Positions 44,781 through 53,737 of a DNA stretch of 64,000 bases are shown in pieces. This DNA comes from Clostridium guangxiense. GTDB taxonomy: Bacteria > Bacillota > Clostridia > Clostridiales > Clostridiaceae. The DNA lies in NCBI RefSeq assembly GCF_021043395.1, contig NZ_JAJNKE010000011.1:1-64000 (forward strand), in the 5' to 3' direction. Position 1 is the stretch's first letter; each line of letters begins with the position of its first letter. Position numbers and translations under genes: made by a program. The notes under the pieces were generated by a model. That model was not told where the DNA came from. It saw only the letters and a program-made list of their open reading frames with translations, and made no database searches.

Positions 44781-46199
44781 ATGGATTATTATTTAGCTAT
44801 TGACATAGGAGCTTCAAGCGGCAGACATATACTTGGATATATGGAAGGCGGAAAGCTAAAAATAGAGGAAATATATAGATTTGAAAATGGCATAAGTAAA
44901 ATAGGAGACGAATACTGTTGGGACATTAAAGGCTTATTCAATGAAGTAAAGAACGGTATAAAAAAGTGCAAAGAAATTGGGAAGATACCAATAAGCATAG
45001 GAATCGATACCTGGGGAGTAGATTTCGTCCTATTAGATGAAAACGATGATATGCTAGGTAATGCATTGGCATATAGGGATGATAGAACAGAAGGAATGAT
45101 GGAAGAAGCCTTTAAAAAGATTCCTAAGGACATGCTTTATTTGTACACAGGTATTCAGTTTCAAAGATTTAATACGCTATATCAACTTTTGGCGATAAAG
45201 AACAAAAATAAAGAAATTTTAGATAAGGCAAAAACATTTCTAATGATACCGGATTATTTGAATTTTTTGCTTACAGGGAAAAAGGTGAATGAGTACACAG
45301 ATGCATCCACAACTCAATTAGTTAATTCCTTTGATAGAACCTGGGACAAGAAGATATTAAATGAATTTGGAATAAACAACGATATGTTTCAAGAAATAAA
45401 GCTTCCTAAAACAAACCTAGGTGGCTTAAGGAAAGATCTTGTAGAAGAATTTGGATTTGATATGGATGTAATACTTGCAGCAACTCATGATACAGGCTCA
45501 GCATTTATCGCATCAGTTTGCAATGATAATGACAGTATTTATTTAAGTTCTGGAACTTGGTCTTTAATAGGAGTTGAAAATCGTTTTCCAATATGTGTTC
45601 CACAAGCAATGGATTATAACTTCACTAATGAAGGCGGGATAGATTATAGATACAGATTTTTAAAGAATATTATGGGGCTTTGGGTAATACAAGAGGTTAG
45701 AAGAAATTTAAATAGTAAATACTCTTTTGCGGAATTAGTTGATTTAGCAAGAAAGCATTTGGATTTTTCATCAATTATTGATGTAGATGATGACAGATTT
45801 TTAAAGCCAGAAAACATGATAGATGAAATAAAGTTATATTGCAGCGAAACGAAACAGAAGGTCCCAGAGGAAGTTGGAGAAATAGCAATTTGCGTATTTA
45901 ACAGCTTGGCTCATAGCTATAAAAAGGCGGTAACTTCCCTAGAAGAAATATTTGAGAAGAAATTTAAAAGAATAAATATTTTTGGTGGTGGCTGCAAAAA
46001 CAATCTTTTAAATGAAATAGTTTCAAATATAACAGAGAAAGAAGTAATTGCAGGTCCATCAGAGGCAACAGCTGTAGGAAATATTGCAGCTCAATTTATA
46101 AGTTCAGGTACTTTTAAAGACTTAAGTGAAGCAAGACAAGTTATAAAAGACTCATTTGATATAAAAAAATTTGGTCCAATTAAAGTGAAATCAAGATGA
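44781..46199 (+). CDS. rhaB: L-rhamnulokinase
   Basis: The 472-aa FGGY-family kinase phosphorylates L-rhamnulose at O1. The N-terminal ATP loop YLAIDIGASSGRHILG (4-19) and SIGIDTWGVDFVLLDE near 73 (substrate binding) are typical of RhaB. The C-terminal INIFGGGCKNNLLNEI near 394 and GPSEATAVGNIAAQ near 422 form the second nucleotide motif. The length is normal. GGGAGG precedes the ATG. A palindromic repeat starts at its stop codon. Confidence 0.94.
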   Translation: MDYYLAIDIGASSGRHILGYMEGGKLKIEEIYRFENGISKIGDEYCWDIKGLFNEVKNGIKKCKEIGKIPISIGIDTWGVDFVLLDENDDMLGNALAYRDDRTEGMMEEAFKKIPKDMLYLYTGIQFQRFNTLYQLLAIKNKNKEILDKAKTFLMIPDYLNFLLTGKKVNEYTDASTTQLVNSFDRTWDKKILNEFGINNDMFQEIKLPKTNLGGLRKDLVEEFGFDMDVILAATHDTGSAFIASVCNDNDSIYLSSGTWSLIGVENRFPICVPQAMDYNFTNEGGIDYRYRFLKNIMGLWVIQEVRRNLNSKYSFAELVDLARKHLDFSSIIDVDDDRFLKPENMIDEIKLYCSETKQKVPEEVGEIAICVFNSLAHSYKKAVTSLEEIFEKKFKRINIFGGGCKNNLLNEIVSNITEKEVIAGPSEATAVGNIAAQFISSGTFKDLSEARQVIKDSFDIKKFGPIKVKSR

Positions 46200-46282
46200 A
46201 ACTTAAGTTATGCATGTTCCAAAATGTAAATCTTCAGGACATTATGGTACATGTGTAGCTTAATAGTTGAATTGGTTTCATC
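46195..46282. repeat. Short palindromic repeat, family B copy 3, between rhaB and rhaA
   Basis: GATGAAACT (46195-46203) and GGTTTCATC (46274-46282) are the ends. The core has CAAAATGTAAATCTTCAGG and CATTATGGTACATG, related to 36477 and 49720. It overlaps the rhaB stop codon and leaves rhaA inside the same operon. Confidence 0.6.
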
Positions 46283-46303
46283 ATAAAATAGGAGGTTAAG
46301 AGC

Positions 46304-47560
46304 ATGAATATAAAAGAAAAATATGAAGCAGCTAAAAGTGAATATGAAAGATGGGGAATAGATGTAGATAAGGTGTTAGAAGATCTTAAAAAGGTTAAAG
46401 TATCTATACATTGCTGGCAAGGTGATGATGTTATAGGCTTTGAGGCTAATCAGCAGGAACTTTCAGGCGGAATAGCGACTACTGGTAATTATCCAGGAAA
46501 AGCAAGAACACCAGAAGAATTAAGAGCAGATTTAGATAAAGCACTTAGCTTGATTCCAGGAAAGCATAAAGTAAACTTACATGCTATATATGCAGAAACA
46601 AATGGAGAAGTAGTTGAAAGAGATGAAATAAAGCCAGAGTACTTTAAAAATTGGGTTAAATGGGCAAAAGAAAGAGGACTAGGTTTAGATTTTAATCCAA
46701 CAATATTTTCTCATCCAAAGGCCTCCGATGGTTTAACACTTTCTCATCCAGATAAAGAAATTAGAGATTTTTGGATAAGACACAGCATTGCATCAAGAAA
46801 AATTGGAGAATACTTTGGTAGAGAACTTGGTCAACCATGCCTTACAAATTTATGGATTCCAGATGGCTACAAGGACATACCAAGTGATAGATTAGGACCA
46901 AGAAAGAGACTTAAGGAATCACTAGAAGAAATATACAAGGAAAAAATAGATCCAAAATATAATTTAGACTCTGTGGAATCAAAGGTGTTTGGTATAGGAG
47001 CAGAAGCTTACACAGTAGGTTCAAGTGAATTTTATATAAATTTTGCAGCTAGAAATGGATTATTACCTTTAATGGATACAGGACATTATCATCCAACAGA
47101 AGTTGTTTCAGATAAAATTTCTTCAATGCTTTTATTTTTCGACAAAGTTGCATTACATGTAAGCAGACCAGTACGTTGGGATAGTGACCATGTTATAGTT
47201 TTAGATGATGAACTTAAAGAAATTGCCAAGGAAATAGTTAGAAATGATGCTTTAGATAGAGTAATAATAGGCTTAGATTTCTTTGATGCAAGTATTAACA
47301 GAATAGCAGCATGGACAATTGGCGCAAGAAATATGATAAAAGCATTACTCTTTGCAATGTTAATGCCAAATGAAAAATTAAAAGAGTTACAGGATGAAGG
47401 CAACTTTACTGAAAGATTAGCCTTAATGGAAGAATTCAAAACTTATCCAATGTGTGACATATGGAATTACTATTGTGAAATTAACAATGTACCAGTTAAA
47501 GAAAACTGGCTTTCTGAAGTAAAGACATATGAAAAAGAAGTATTATCAAAAAGAAAGTAG
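46304..47560 (+). CDS. rhaA: L-rhamnose isomerase
   Basis: The 418-aa enzyme converts L-rhamnose to L-rhamnulose. Conserved blocks are [14 protein letters not shown] (about 32-45), [23 protein letters not shown] (metal and base residues near 126-148), LWIPDGYKD near 184, [10 protein letters not shown] near 257 and [11 protein letters not shown] near 293. Together they hold the His/Asp/Glu metal site. GGAGG lies 11 bases before the ATG. Cytoplasmic, fourth gene of the operon. Confidence 0.96.
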   Translation: MNIKEKYEAAKSEYERWGIDVDKVLEDLKKVKVSIHCWQGDDVIGFEANQQELSGGIATTGNYPGKARTPEELRADLDKALSLIPGKHKVNLHAIYAETNGEVVERDEIKPEYFKNWVKWAKERGLGLDFNPTIFSHPKASDGLTLSHPDKEIRDFWIRHSIASRKIGEYFGRELGQPCLTNLWIPDGYKDIPSDRLGPRKRLKESLEEIYKEKIDPKYNLDSVESKVFGIGAEAYTVGSSEFYINFAARNGLLPLMDTGHYHPTEVVSDKISSMLLFFDKVALHVSRPVRWDSDHVIVLDDELKEIAKEIVRNDALDRVIIGLDFFDASINRIAAWTIGARNMIKALLFAMLMPNEKLKELQDEGNFTERLALMEEFKTYPMCDIWNYYCEINNVPVKENWLSEVKTYEKEVLSKRK

Positions 47561-47569
47561 GTCTTAAAT

Positions 47570-48394
47570 ATGAAAATTGAAGAACTAGATTTTGTAAAAA
47601 ATTATATAAGAATTACTCAAGATGCATGGCTTAAAGGTTGGCATGAACGTAATGGTGGAAATTTCTCATATAGAATAGCTGAAGATGAAGTAAAACAGTT
47701 AGATGGGTTAATTGATGAATCAGGAGAATTTACTCCAATTGGAGTATCTGTTCCAAACTTAGCCAATGAGTATTTTTTAGTTACTGGAAGTGGAAAATTT
47801 TTAAGAAATGTAATTTTAGATCCAGAAGCAAATATTGGTATAGCTAAAATAGATGAAAAAGGGGAAAATTACAAAATTGTTTGGGGACTTATAAATGGTG
47901 CAAGGCCAACAAGTGAATTTCCATCACATCTTATGAGTCACTCAGTTAAAAAAGAAGTGACCAATGGAAAGAACAGAGTTATCCTTCATTCACATACTAC
48001 AAACATCATTGCATTAACTTTTGTTTTACCACTAGATAGCAAGATATTTACAAGAGAATTATGGGAAATGGCTACAGAATGTCCAGTTGTATTCCCATCA
48101 GGAGTAGGTGTTGTGCCTTGGATGGTACCAGGCGGGTCTGCAATAGCTAAAGCAACAAGTGATCTAATGAGAGAATTTGATGTAGTAATTTGGGCGCATC
48201 ATGGAACTTTCGTTTCTGGCGAAACTTTAGATTTAGCTTTTGGACTTATGGATACAGCAGAAAAATCAGCTGAGATTTTAGTAAAAGTATTGTCTATGGG
48301 TGGAAAAAGACAGACAATAACTGCTGATAATTTTAGAGATCTTGCTAAGGATTTCAAGGTTACTTTACCAGAGAAATTCTTATATGAAAAATAA
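47570..48394 (+). CDS. rhaD: Rhamnulose-1-phosphate aldolase
   Basis: The 274-aa class II, zinc-dependent aldolase cleaves L-rhamnulose 1-phosphate to dihydroxyacetone phosphate and L-lactaldehyde. LKGWHERNGGNFSYRI (about 21-36), SEFPSHLMSH near 117, LHSHTTNIIAL near 140 (zinc HxH) and WAHHGTFVSG near 211 (third His) are all present. It starts 10 bp after rhaA with a weak GGTC-type site, so coupling to rhaA is likely. Confidence 0.95.
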   Translation: MKIEELDFVKNYIRITQDAWLKGWHERNGGNFSYRIAEDEVKQLDGLIDESGEFTPIGVSVPNLANEYFLVTGSGKFLRNVILDPEANIGIAKIDEKGENYKIVWGLINGARPTSEFPSHLMSHSVKKEVTNGKNRVILHSHTTNIIALTFVLPLDSKIFTRELWEMATECPVVFPSGVGVVPWMVPGGSAIAKATSDLMREFDVVIWAHHGTFVSGETLDLAFGLMDTAEKSAEILVKVLSMGGKRQTITADNFRDLAKDFKVTLPEKFLYEK

Positions 48395-48414
48395 TTAAAG
48401 GGAGTGTGTTTTAA

Positions 48415-49572
48415 ATGATAAATCGTATAGTACTTAATGAAATGTCATATTTTGGGCAAGAAGCTATTAGCGCAATTCCTGAAGAAGTTAAAAGCAGACA
48501 ATTTAAAAAGGCTTTTGTAGTTACAGACAAAGACTTAATTAAATTTAATGTTGCTCAAAAGGTAACAAAAACATTAGAAGCTGCGGGAATACCTTTTGAA
48601 ATTTATGATAATGTAAAACCAAATCCAACAACAGAAAATGTTTTAACAGGAGTTAAAGCTTATGCAGCTTCAGGAGCAGATTTTCTTTTAGCAATCGGCG
48701 GAGGTTCTTCAATGGACACTGCAAAAGCTATAGGTATAATAACAAACAACCCTGAATTTTCAGATGTTGTATCTCTTGAAGGAGTAGCTGCAACTAAAAA
48801 TAAATCTGTGCCAATAATAGCCGTTCCAACAACAGCAGGAACAGCAGCAGAAGTTACAATAAACTATGTAATTACAGATGAAAAAGCTGTAAAGAAAATG
48901 GTATGCGTTGATCCTAAAGACATTCCAATACTTGCAATAATTGATCCTGAAATGATGTCTTCTATGCCAAAGGGACTTACAGCTGCAACAGGTATGGATG
49001 CATTGACTCATGCAATAGAAGGGTATATAACAAAAGGAGCATGGGTGCTTACAGATACTTTTGAATTAAAGGCAATAGAGCTCATTGCAAAGCATCTAGA
49101 AAAGGCAGTGTTTGAACCTACTAACATGGAAGCAAGAGAGAACATGGGTGTAGCGGAGTATATGGCAGGAATGGGCTTCTCAAATGTTGGACTTGGAATA
49201 GTTCATTCAATGGCACACTCCTTAGGTGCCGTATATGATACTCCACACGGCGTTGCAAATGCGCTATTGCTCCCTTATGTAATGGAATATAATGCTCCAG
49301 CAACAGGAGAAAAATATAAAGAAGTAGCTCGCCAAATGGGAGTAAAGGATGTTGACAGTATGAGCGCTGATGAATATAGAAAAGCAGCTGTTGATGCAGT
49401 AGTAGCTTTATCCAAAAAAATAGGAATTCCTCAAAAATTAAATGAAATTGGAGCAAAAGAAGAGGATTTAGAAAAGCTAGCTAAATTAGCTTATAACGAT
49501 GTTTGTACACCGGGAAATCCAAGAGATACTTCTGTAGAAGAAATTCTTGAAATATATAAAAAAGCATTTTAG
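48415..49572 (+). CDS. fucO: Lactaldehyde reductase / 1,2-propanediol oxidoreductase
   Basis: The 385-aa iron-dependent family III alcohol dehydrogenase reduces L-lactaldehyde to 1,2-propanediol, regenerating NAD+. The NAD motif GGGSSMDTAKAIG is near 96-108, and GMDALTHAIEGYI near 194 and GIVHSMAHSLGAVYDTPHGVANA near 262 supply the metal His residues. GGGAG precedes the ATG. It ends the rhamnose operon, before a terminator. Confidence 0.93.
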   Translation: MINRIVLNEMSYFGQEAISAIPEEVKSRQFKKAFVVTDKDLIKFNVAQKVTKTLEAAGIPFEIYDNVKPNPTTENVLTGVKAYAASGADFLLAIGGGSSMDTAKAIGIITNNPEFSDVVSLEGVAATKNKSVPIIAVPTTAGTAAEVTINYVITDEKAVKKMVCVDPKDIPILAIIDPEMMSSMPKGLTAATGMDALTHAIEGYITKGAWVLTDTFELKAIELIAKHLEKAVFEPTNMEARENMGVAEYMAGMGFSNVGLGIVHSMAHSLGAVYDTPHGVANALLLPYVMEYNAPATGEKYKEVARQMGVKDVDSMSADEYRKAAVDAVVALSKKIGIPQKLNEIGAKEEDLEKLAKLAYNDVCTPGNPRDTSVEEILEIYKKAF

Positions 49573-49582
49573 CATATTGATT

Positions 49583-49616
49583 AAAAAAACCGTTGCATTA
49601 ATTGTAGCGGTTTTTT
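49583..49616 (+). terminator. Terminator of the rhamnose operon
   Basis: AAAAAACCG and CGGTTTTTT flank an inner TGCA-TTAA-TTGTA pair, followed by T residues. Confidence 0.85.
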
Positions 49617-49719
49617 GTATAGAGGTATGTTGCATATTTTCCTATAAAGTGGCGTACATATCATTTGATTAGAATTAATAAAAATATTTTTTTAATTTGC
49701 TACAAGCATTTTCTTTTAC

Positions 49720-49823
49720 TATAGATAAACCGCTTCAACTATTGAAATTTATGTGCACCATAATGCCCAGAAGACGGTATTTTGTTACAAATAAATTTCA
49801 AGTTTCAAGGTGGTTTATCTTTA
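49720..49823. repeat. Short palindromic repeat, family B copy 2
   Basis: CTATAGATAAACC and GGTTTATCTTTAG are inverted ends. The core read on the minus strand (TTGTAACAAAATACCGTC, TTCTGGGCATTATGG, TGCACATAAATTTC) matches 36477-36578 with about eight differences in 56. Confidence 0.7.
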
Positions 49824-49841
49824 GTAGGAACATAATATTAT

Positions 49842-49938
49842 TCCTTTTATTACGAGAGATGATGAAGAATGGTTAAGAAAAAGCCACCAAAGAAAGTTTA
49901 TTAATGATGCTGAACATGTTATGCGATTATATTTATAA
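49842..49938 (+). pseudogene. Possible gene fragment
   Basis: A frame without start reads IPFITRDDEEWLRKSHQRKF and ends VMRLYL at TAA 49936. The composition is that of a real protein end, but there is no upstream part, because a repeat lies there. The family is unknown. Confidence 0.3.
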
Positions 49939-50048
49939 AAGTTAGGCATATATACGAGGAGTGTAATTATATGTTTTTGTTATTAAATTGTGTTAAAATA
50001 TAACGTAATATGTATACACAAATTAAATTCTAAAAGGAGGTAGAAAAC

Positions 50049-50537
50049 ATGAAAGAAATAGTATTTGCCGGAGGATGCTTTTGGGGTGTCGAGGCATATT
50101 TCAATACGATTGATGGGGTTGTAAGTACAAAGGTTGGATACGCAAATGGAAATACAGAAAATCCAACTTATGAGAAAGTCTGTGAAAACACAACTGGATA
50201 TGCTGAAGCCTGCTATATCGAATATGATGAGAATGCTGTTAAACTGGAAAAACTTTTACAAGCATACTGGAAGGTAATAGATCCAACTATAAAAGACAGA
50301 CAAGGACATGACAAAGGAACTCAATATCGTACTGGAGTATATTACATAGATGAAAGTGATTTAGATGTTATATTAAAGTCTAAGAATGAAGAGCAGAAGA
50401 AATATGAAAAACCTATAGTAACTGAAATTTTGCCTTTAAAGAATTTTTACAATGCAGAAGAGTATCATCAAAAATATTTAGACAAAAATCCTAATGGATA
50501 TTGTCATATTCCAAAAGAATTATTGAAAAAACATTAA
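50049..50537 (+). CDS. msrA: Peptide methionine sulfoxide reductase A
   Basis: A 162-aa enzyme reduces Met-S-sulfoxide. [11 protein letters not shown] near 8-18 holds the catalytic Cys10, and [14 protein letters not shown] near 96 and [11 protein letters not shown] near 141 complete the site. It is a compact form without a fused MsrB. AAAGGAGG is 8 bases before the ATG. Single gene. Confidence 0.96.
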   Translation: MKEIVFAGGCFWGVEAYFNTIDGVVSTKVGYANGNTENPTYEKVCENTTGYAEACYIEYDENAVKLEKLLQAYWKVIDPTIKDRQGHDKGTQYRTGVYYIDESDLDVILKSKNEEQKKYEKPIVTEILPLKNFYNAEEYHQKYLDKNPNGYCHIPKELLKKH

Positions 50538-50559
50538 AAAATATCATAAAGTTTAAACT

Positions 50560-50590
50560 GAATTCCAGGTAATTTGTTGTTGCCTGGAAT
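50560..50590 (+). terminator. Hairpin after msrA
   Basis: AATTCCAGG (50560-50568) and CCTGGAATT (50582-50590) form a perfect 9-bp stem. The following tract ATTCGTATTTT is only moderately T-rich. Confidence 0.65.
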
Positions 50591-50739
50591 TATTCGTATT
50601 TTACGTAGACCCCTTGAGTAAACTTGTAATAATGTAACTAATTTGTAATAAAAAAAGCTGTTTTTTTGTAACAAACTGTACTAAATAAGGTGTAATATTA
50701 TAGTGTAGGCATTATAAATTTATAAGGGGTAATCACAAT

Positions 50740-51633
50740 ATGAAAAATGTAGTCGCAAATAGAAGGCTAGATAGAAGAAAAGTATTTTTTACACGTATAA
50801 GTTTTATATTTTTAATGATTTTGTTTGTTTCAGCATTAACAGTTTCTTTTACAAAAAGAAAAATTGAGACAAACTCTTATTTATCAAATAAAGTAGTTAA
50901 CAGTACAAAGAAGCATAAACCCAGTAGTGTAAAAAAGAGCGTTGTAGTTTTAAAAAATCAAATATCTAATTCTGGAACAAGAGTGGAAGATGTATATAAG
51001 GAAGATGGTAAAAAAACTGCTTATTTGACCTTTGATGATGGTCCGTCTACAACTGTTACACCAAGGATATTAGATACTTTAAAAGCAAATGGTGTACATG
51101 CTACATTCTTTCTAATGGGGCAAAATATAGAGAGAAATAGTGAAAGTAAAGAATTAGTTAAAAGAATTTATAATGAGGAAAATGCTATAGGAGATCATAC
51201 GTATAGCCATAGCTTAAAAAAGTTGTATCCTCATAATCTTCTTGATGTGAGTGCTTTTATGAGTGAAGTTGACGAAACTCAAAATATATTAAAAAATATT
51301 TTAGGACCAACATTTTTTACAAGGATTATAAGAATGCCTGGTGGATATATGTCTAGAAAATATTATAAAGATCCAAATTTAATTGAATTTGATAACATAC
51401 TTAAACAGAGAAATATGGTAAACATAGATTGGAATGCATATGATTTTGACGCTGAAGGAAGAAAAAGATATGCTGGTGAATTGCTTGATAAAGTGAAAAA
51501 TACAGTTAAAGGTAAAAACAAGGTTGTTATATTAATGCATGATACCTATGGGAAAGAAGAAACTGCAAAGGCTTTACCGGATATTATACAGTATTTAAAA
51601 GAGCAAGGGTATGAATTTGGCACGTTAAAATAG
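50740..51633 (+). CDS. Polysaccharide deacetylase (NodB domain), membrane anchored
   Basis: The 297-aa protein has a Lys/Arg-rich start and one membrane segment (about 24-44), then a Lys/Ser linker. The NodB domain begins at about 88. TFDDGPS gives the first Asp pair near 96, HTYSHS near 149 gives the metal His residues, RMPGGY is near 198 and ILMHD near 265 ends the site. It removes acetyl groups from peptidoglycan or another surface glycan outside the cell. AAGGGG precedes the ATG. Confidence 0.9.
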   Translation: MKNVVANRRLDRRKVFFTRISFIFLMILFVSALTVSFTKRKIETNSYLSNKVVNSTKKHKPSSVKKSVVVLKNQISNSGTRVEDVYKEDGKKTAYLTFDDGPSTTVTPRILDTLKANGVHATFFLMGQNIERNSESKELVKRIYNEENAIGDHTYSHSLKKLYPHNLLDVSAFMSEVDETQNILKNILGPTFFTRIIRMPGGYMSRKYYKDPNLIEFDNILKQRNMVNIDWNAYDFDAEGRKRYAGELLDKVKNTVKGKNKVVILMHDTYGKEETAKALPDIIQYLKEQGYEFGTLK

Positions 51634-51715
51634 CTGTGGCTTAAAAGAATATAAGGAATAATATTTATATTTTTGAATACCATTATAATGAAAGCTTGTT
51701 TAGGAAGTGGCTTAG

Positions 51716-52174
51716 TTGGAAGCCAATATAATTCTTGTAATAATTCTTGCCATATCAATACTAGGCAAGGCAAATTCAGTAGCAGTCGGGGTAGCAATTC
51801 TCTTGATATTAAAGCTGCTTAATCTTGATAAATATGTTTTCCCTACATTAAATGATAAAGGAGTTTTTTGGGCACTTGTATTGCTTATAGCAGCTATACT
51901 TATTCCTATTGCAAATGGACAAATAACTGCAACTAATATTAGGGGAAACTTGTTATCATGGATTGGTGTGGTAGCTCTTATTCTTTCATTTCTTACTACT
52001 TATTTAAGCGGACTTGGATTACAGTATTTAACTGTAAAAGGAAATAGCGACGTTATGCCGGCACTAATTATTGGTTCTGTTGCGGCCGCAGCTTTTCTTA
52101 AAGGAGTTCCTGTAGGTCCTTTAATTACTTCTGGGATGCTTGCAGTAGTAGTAAAACTAATTCATAAATCATAA
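51716..52174 (+). CDS. DUF441 (UPF0756) membrane protein
   Basis: The 152-aa protein has five hydrophobic segments. The sequence VFPTLNDKGVFWALVLLIAAILIPIANGQI and the end FLKGVPVGPLITSGMLAVV match the DUF441 family, whose function is unknown. Translation starts at TTG 51716 with AGGAAGTGG 7 bases upstream. It ends just before a very large hairpin. Confidence 0.85.
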   Translation: MEANIILVIILAISILGKANSVAVGVAILLILKLLNLDKYVFPTLNDKGVFWALVLLIAAILIPIANGQITATNIRGNLLSWIGVVALILSFLTTYLSGLGLQYLTVKGNSDVMPALIIGSVAAAAFLKGVPVGPLITSGMLAVVVKLIHKS

Positions 52175-52180
52175 AAATTG

Positions 52181-52366
52181 CGAAGTAATACTGCTTTGTA
52201 ACATTAAAAAAATTCTATAAATCTAAGGTAGAAAAATCGTAAAACCCTAAGATATTTCAATAACTCGCATACACTCAGACAGATTGAAATATCTAAGTAT
52301 TTTACGATTTTTCTACCAAGATTTATTAGAATTTTTTTAAATCGTTCCTTCAGCAGTATTACTTCG
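52181..52366. repeat. 186-nt near-palindrome
   Basis: CGAAGTAATACTGCT (52181-52195) pairs with AGCAGTATTACTTCG (52352-52366). Inside, TTAAAAAAATTCTA, GGTAGAAAAATCGTAAAA and AGATATTTCAAT each find their reverse complement in order, leaving a loop of about 21 bases. Arms of roughly 80 nt pair at most positions. The same CGAAGTAATA(C/G)TGCTTTG start recurs at 53543. No further gene lies between it and 52685. Confidence 0.8.
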
Positions 52367-52684
52367 TTTTCACAGTAGTACAAGGAAAAACTTCATCTGT
52401 GCCTACGTGATTTTATGTCTGAAGCTTTGTAATTACTTAAGTTTTTATAATACATTATCTAGATCTAGATAAAGATTTATATTCCTTAACCTTAAATGAT
52501 CTTTGTTTTTCTTGAAACACCTTTGTATTAAAATTATATATTATTGCTATTTCGTATCTTTTATATGTATGATATAATTATTGTAAATATATATGTTTTC
52601 TATGATATCTATGTAAAGAATTTTGAGAAAATTCTGATATGATAAACATAGTGTTATTAGTTGCAGAGAATGGAGTGATGCTTA

Positions 52685-53542
52685 GTGTTAAAAAAACATA
52701 TTGATACGTATTATTACATCGTAAGGCTTTTTTTTATATTACTAGGAGTGGTGTTAGCATCCGTTGGGTTAGAAATATTTTTAATACCAAACGATATAAT
52801 TGATGGTGGGGTTGTTGGGATATCCATTATGACAAGTTATTTAACAAACCTACCACTTGGACTATTTACTTTCCTATTAAACGTGCCATTTTTTATTTTG
52901 GGATATAAGCAAATAGGAAAAACTTTTGCATTTCTTTCAGCATTTTCTGTAGTTGCTTTATCTATAGGTGTATCCATATTAAAGCCTATTCCAGGAATTA
53001 CTCACGATATACTTCTTGCGTCAGTTTTTGGAGGAGTTATATTAGGAATTGGAGTAGGACTTATAATAAGAAATGGCGGCTCTCTAGATGGTACAGAAAT
53101 GGTTGCTATAATTCTTGATAAAAGAATCAGCTTCTCTATTGGAGAAATAGTGATGTTTTTTAATGTGTTTATATTGACCAGTGCAGGTTTTATATTCGGA
53201 TGGGATAGGGCAATGTATTCTCTTATAACTTATTTTATTGAATTTAAGGTGATAGATATTATTGTGGAAGGTGTAGATGAATCAAAGTCTGTTATGATAA
53301 TTTCAGATAAACATAAAGATATTCTTTCTGCTATAAATGCCAGACTTGGTAGAGGGGTAACCATTCTTGATGGTAGAGGTGGTTATAGGGGAGTTCAGAC
53401 TAATGTTTTATATACTGTTGTATCCAGGCTTGAAGTCTCTAAGCTTAAAAGAATAGTTCATGATCTTGATGAGAAGGCACTTGTTACAATAGGGAATGTT
53501 GAAGTTGCTGGTAAGAAATATAAAAAGAGAGCAATACATTAG
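52685..53542 (+). CDS. YitT-family membrane protein
   Basis: The 285-aa protein has five to six membrane segments in 1-190 (GVVLASVGLEIFLIPNDIIDGGVVGIS, GGSLDGTEMVAI). A cytoplasmic DUF2179 domain follows, with the motif GRGVTILDGRGGY near 228-240. Family members are of unknown role, some suspected in transport. The start is GTG 52685, with TGGAGTG 7 bases upstream. Confidence 0.9.
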   Translation: MLKKHIDTYYYIVRLFFILLGVVLASVGLEIFLIPNDIIDGGVVGISIMTSYLTNLPLGLFTFLLNVPFFILGYKQIGKTFAFLSAFSVVALSIGVSILKPIPGITHDILLASVFGGVILGIGVGLIIRNGGSLDGTEMVAIILDKRISFSIGEIVMFFNVFILTSAGFIFGWDRAMYSLITYFIEFKVIDIIVEGVDESKSVMIISDKHKDILSAINARLGRGVTILDGRGGYRGVQTNVLYTVVSRLEVSKLKRIVHDLDEKALVTIGNVEVAGKKYKKRAIH

Positions 53543-53650
53543 CGAAGTAATAGTGCTTTGCTTCCACGGTGGTGCAAGGAAAAAATTCCTCCGTGCCTTA
53601 TGATTAATCAATTGGAGCCAATTTTTAATATAGATTGAATTTATAGAATT

Positions 53651-53688
53651 AAAAAATGTGAAGTAGGTTAATTTGCTTCACATTTTTT
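53651..53688. terminator. Bidirectional terminator between yitT and cooS
   Basis: AAAAAATGTGAAG (53651-53663) pairs with CTTCACATTTTTT (53676-53688). The preceding 53560-53600 holds a smaller hairpin (CACGG...AAAAATT...CCGTG). Confidence 0.88.
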
Positions 53689-53737
53689 CTATATATTACT
53701 AAAAGGGTTTGAAAAATTAAAGAGTTCAATAAGTTTT

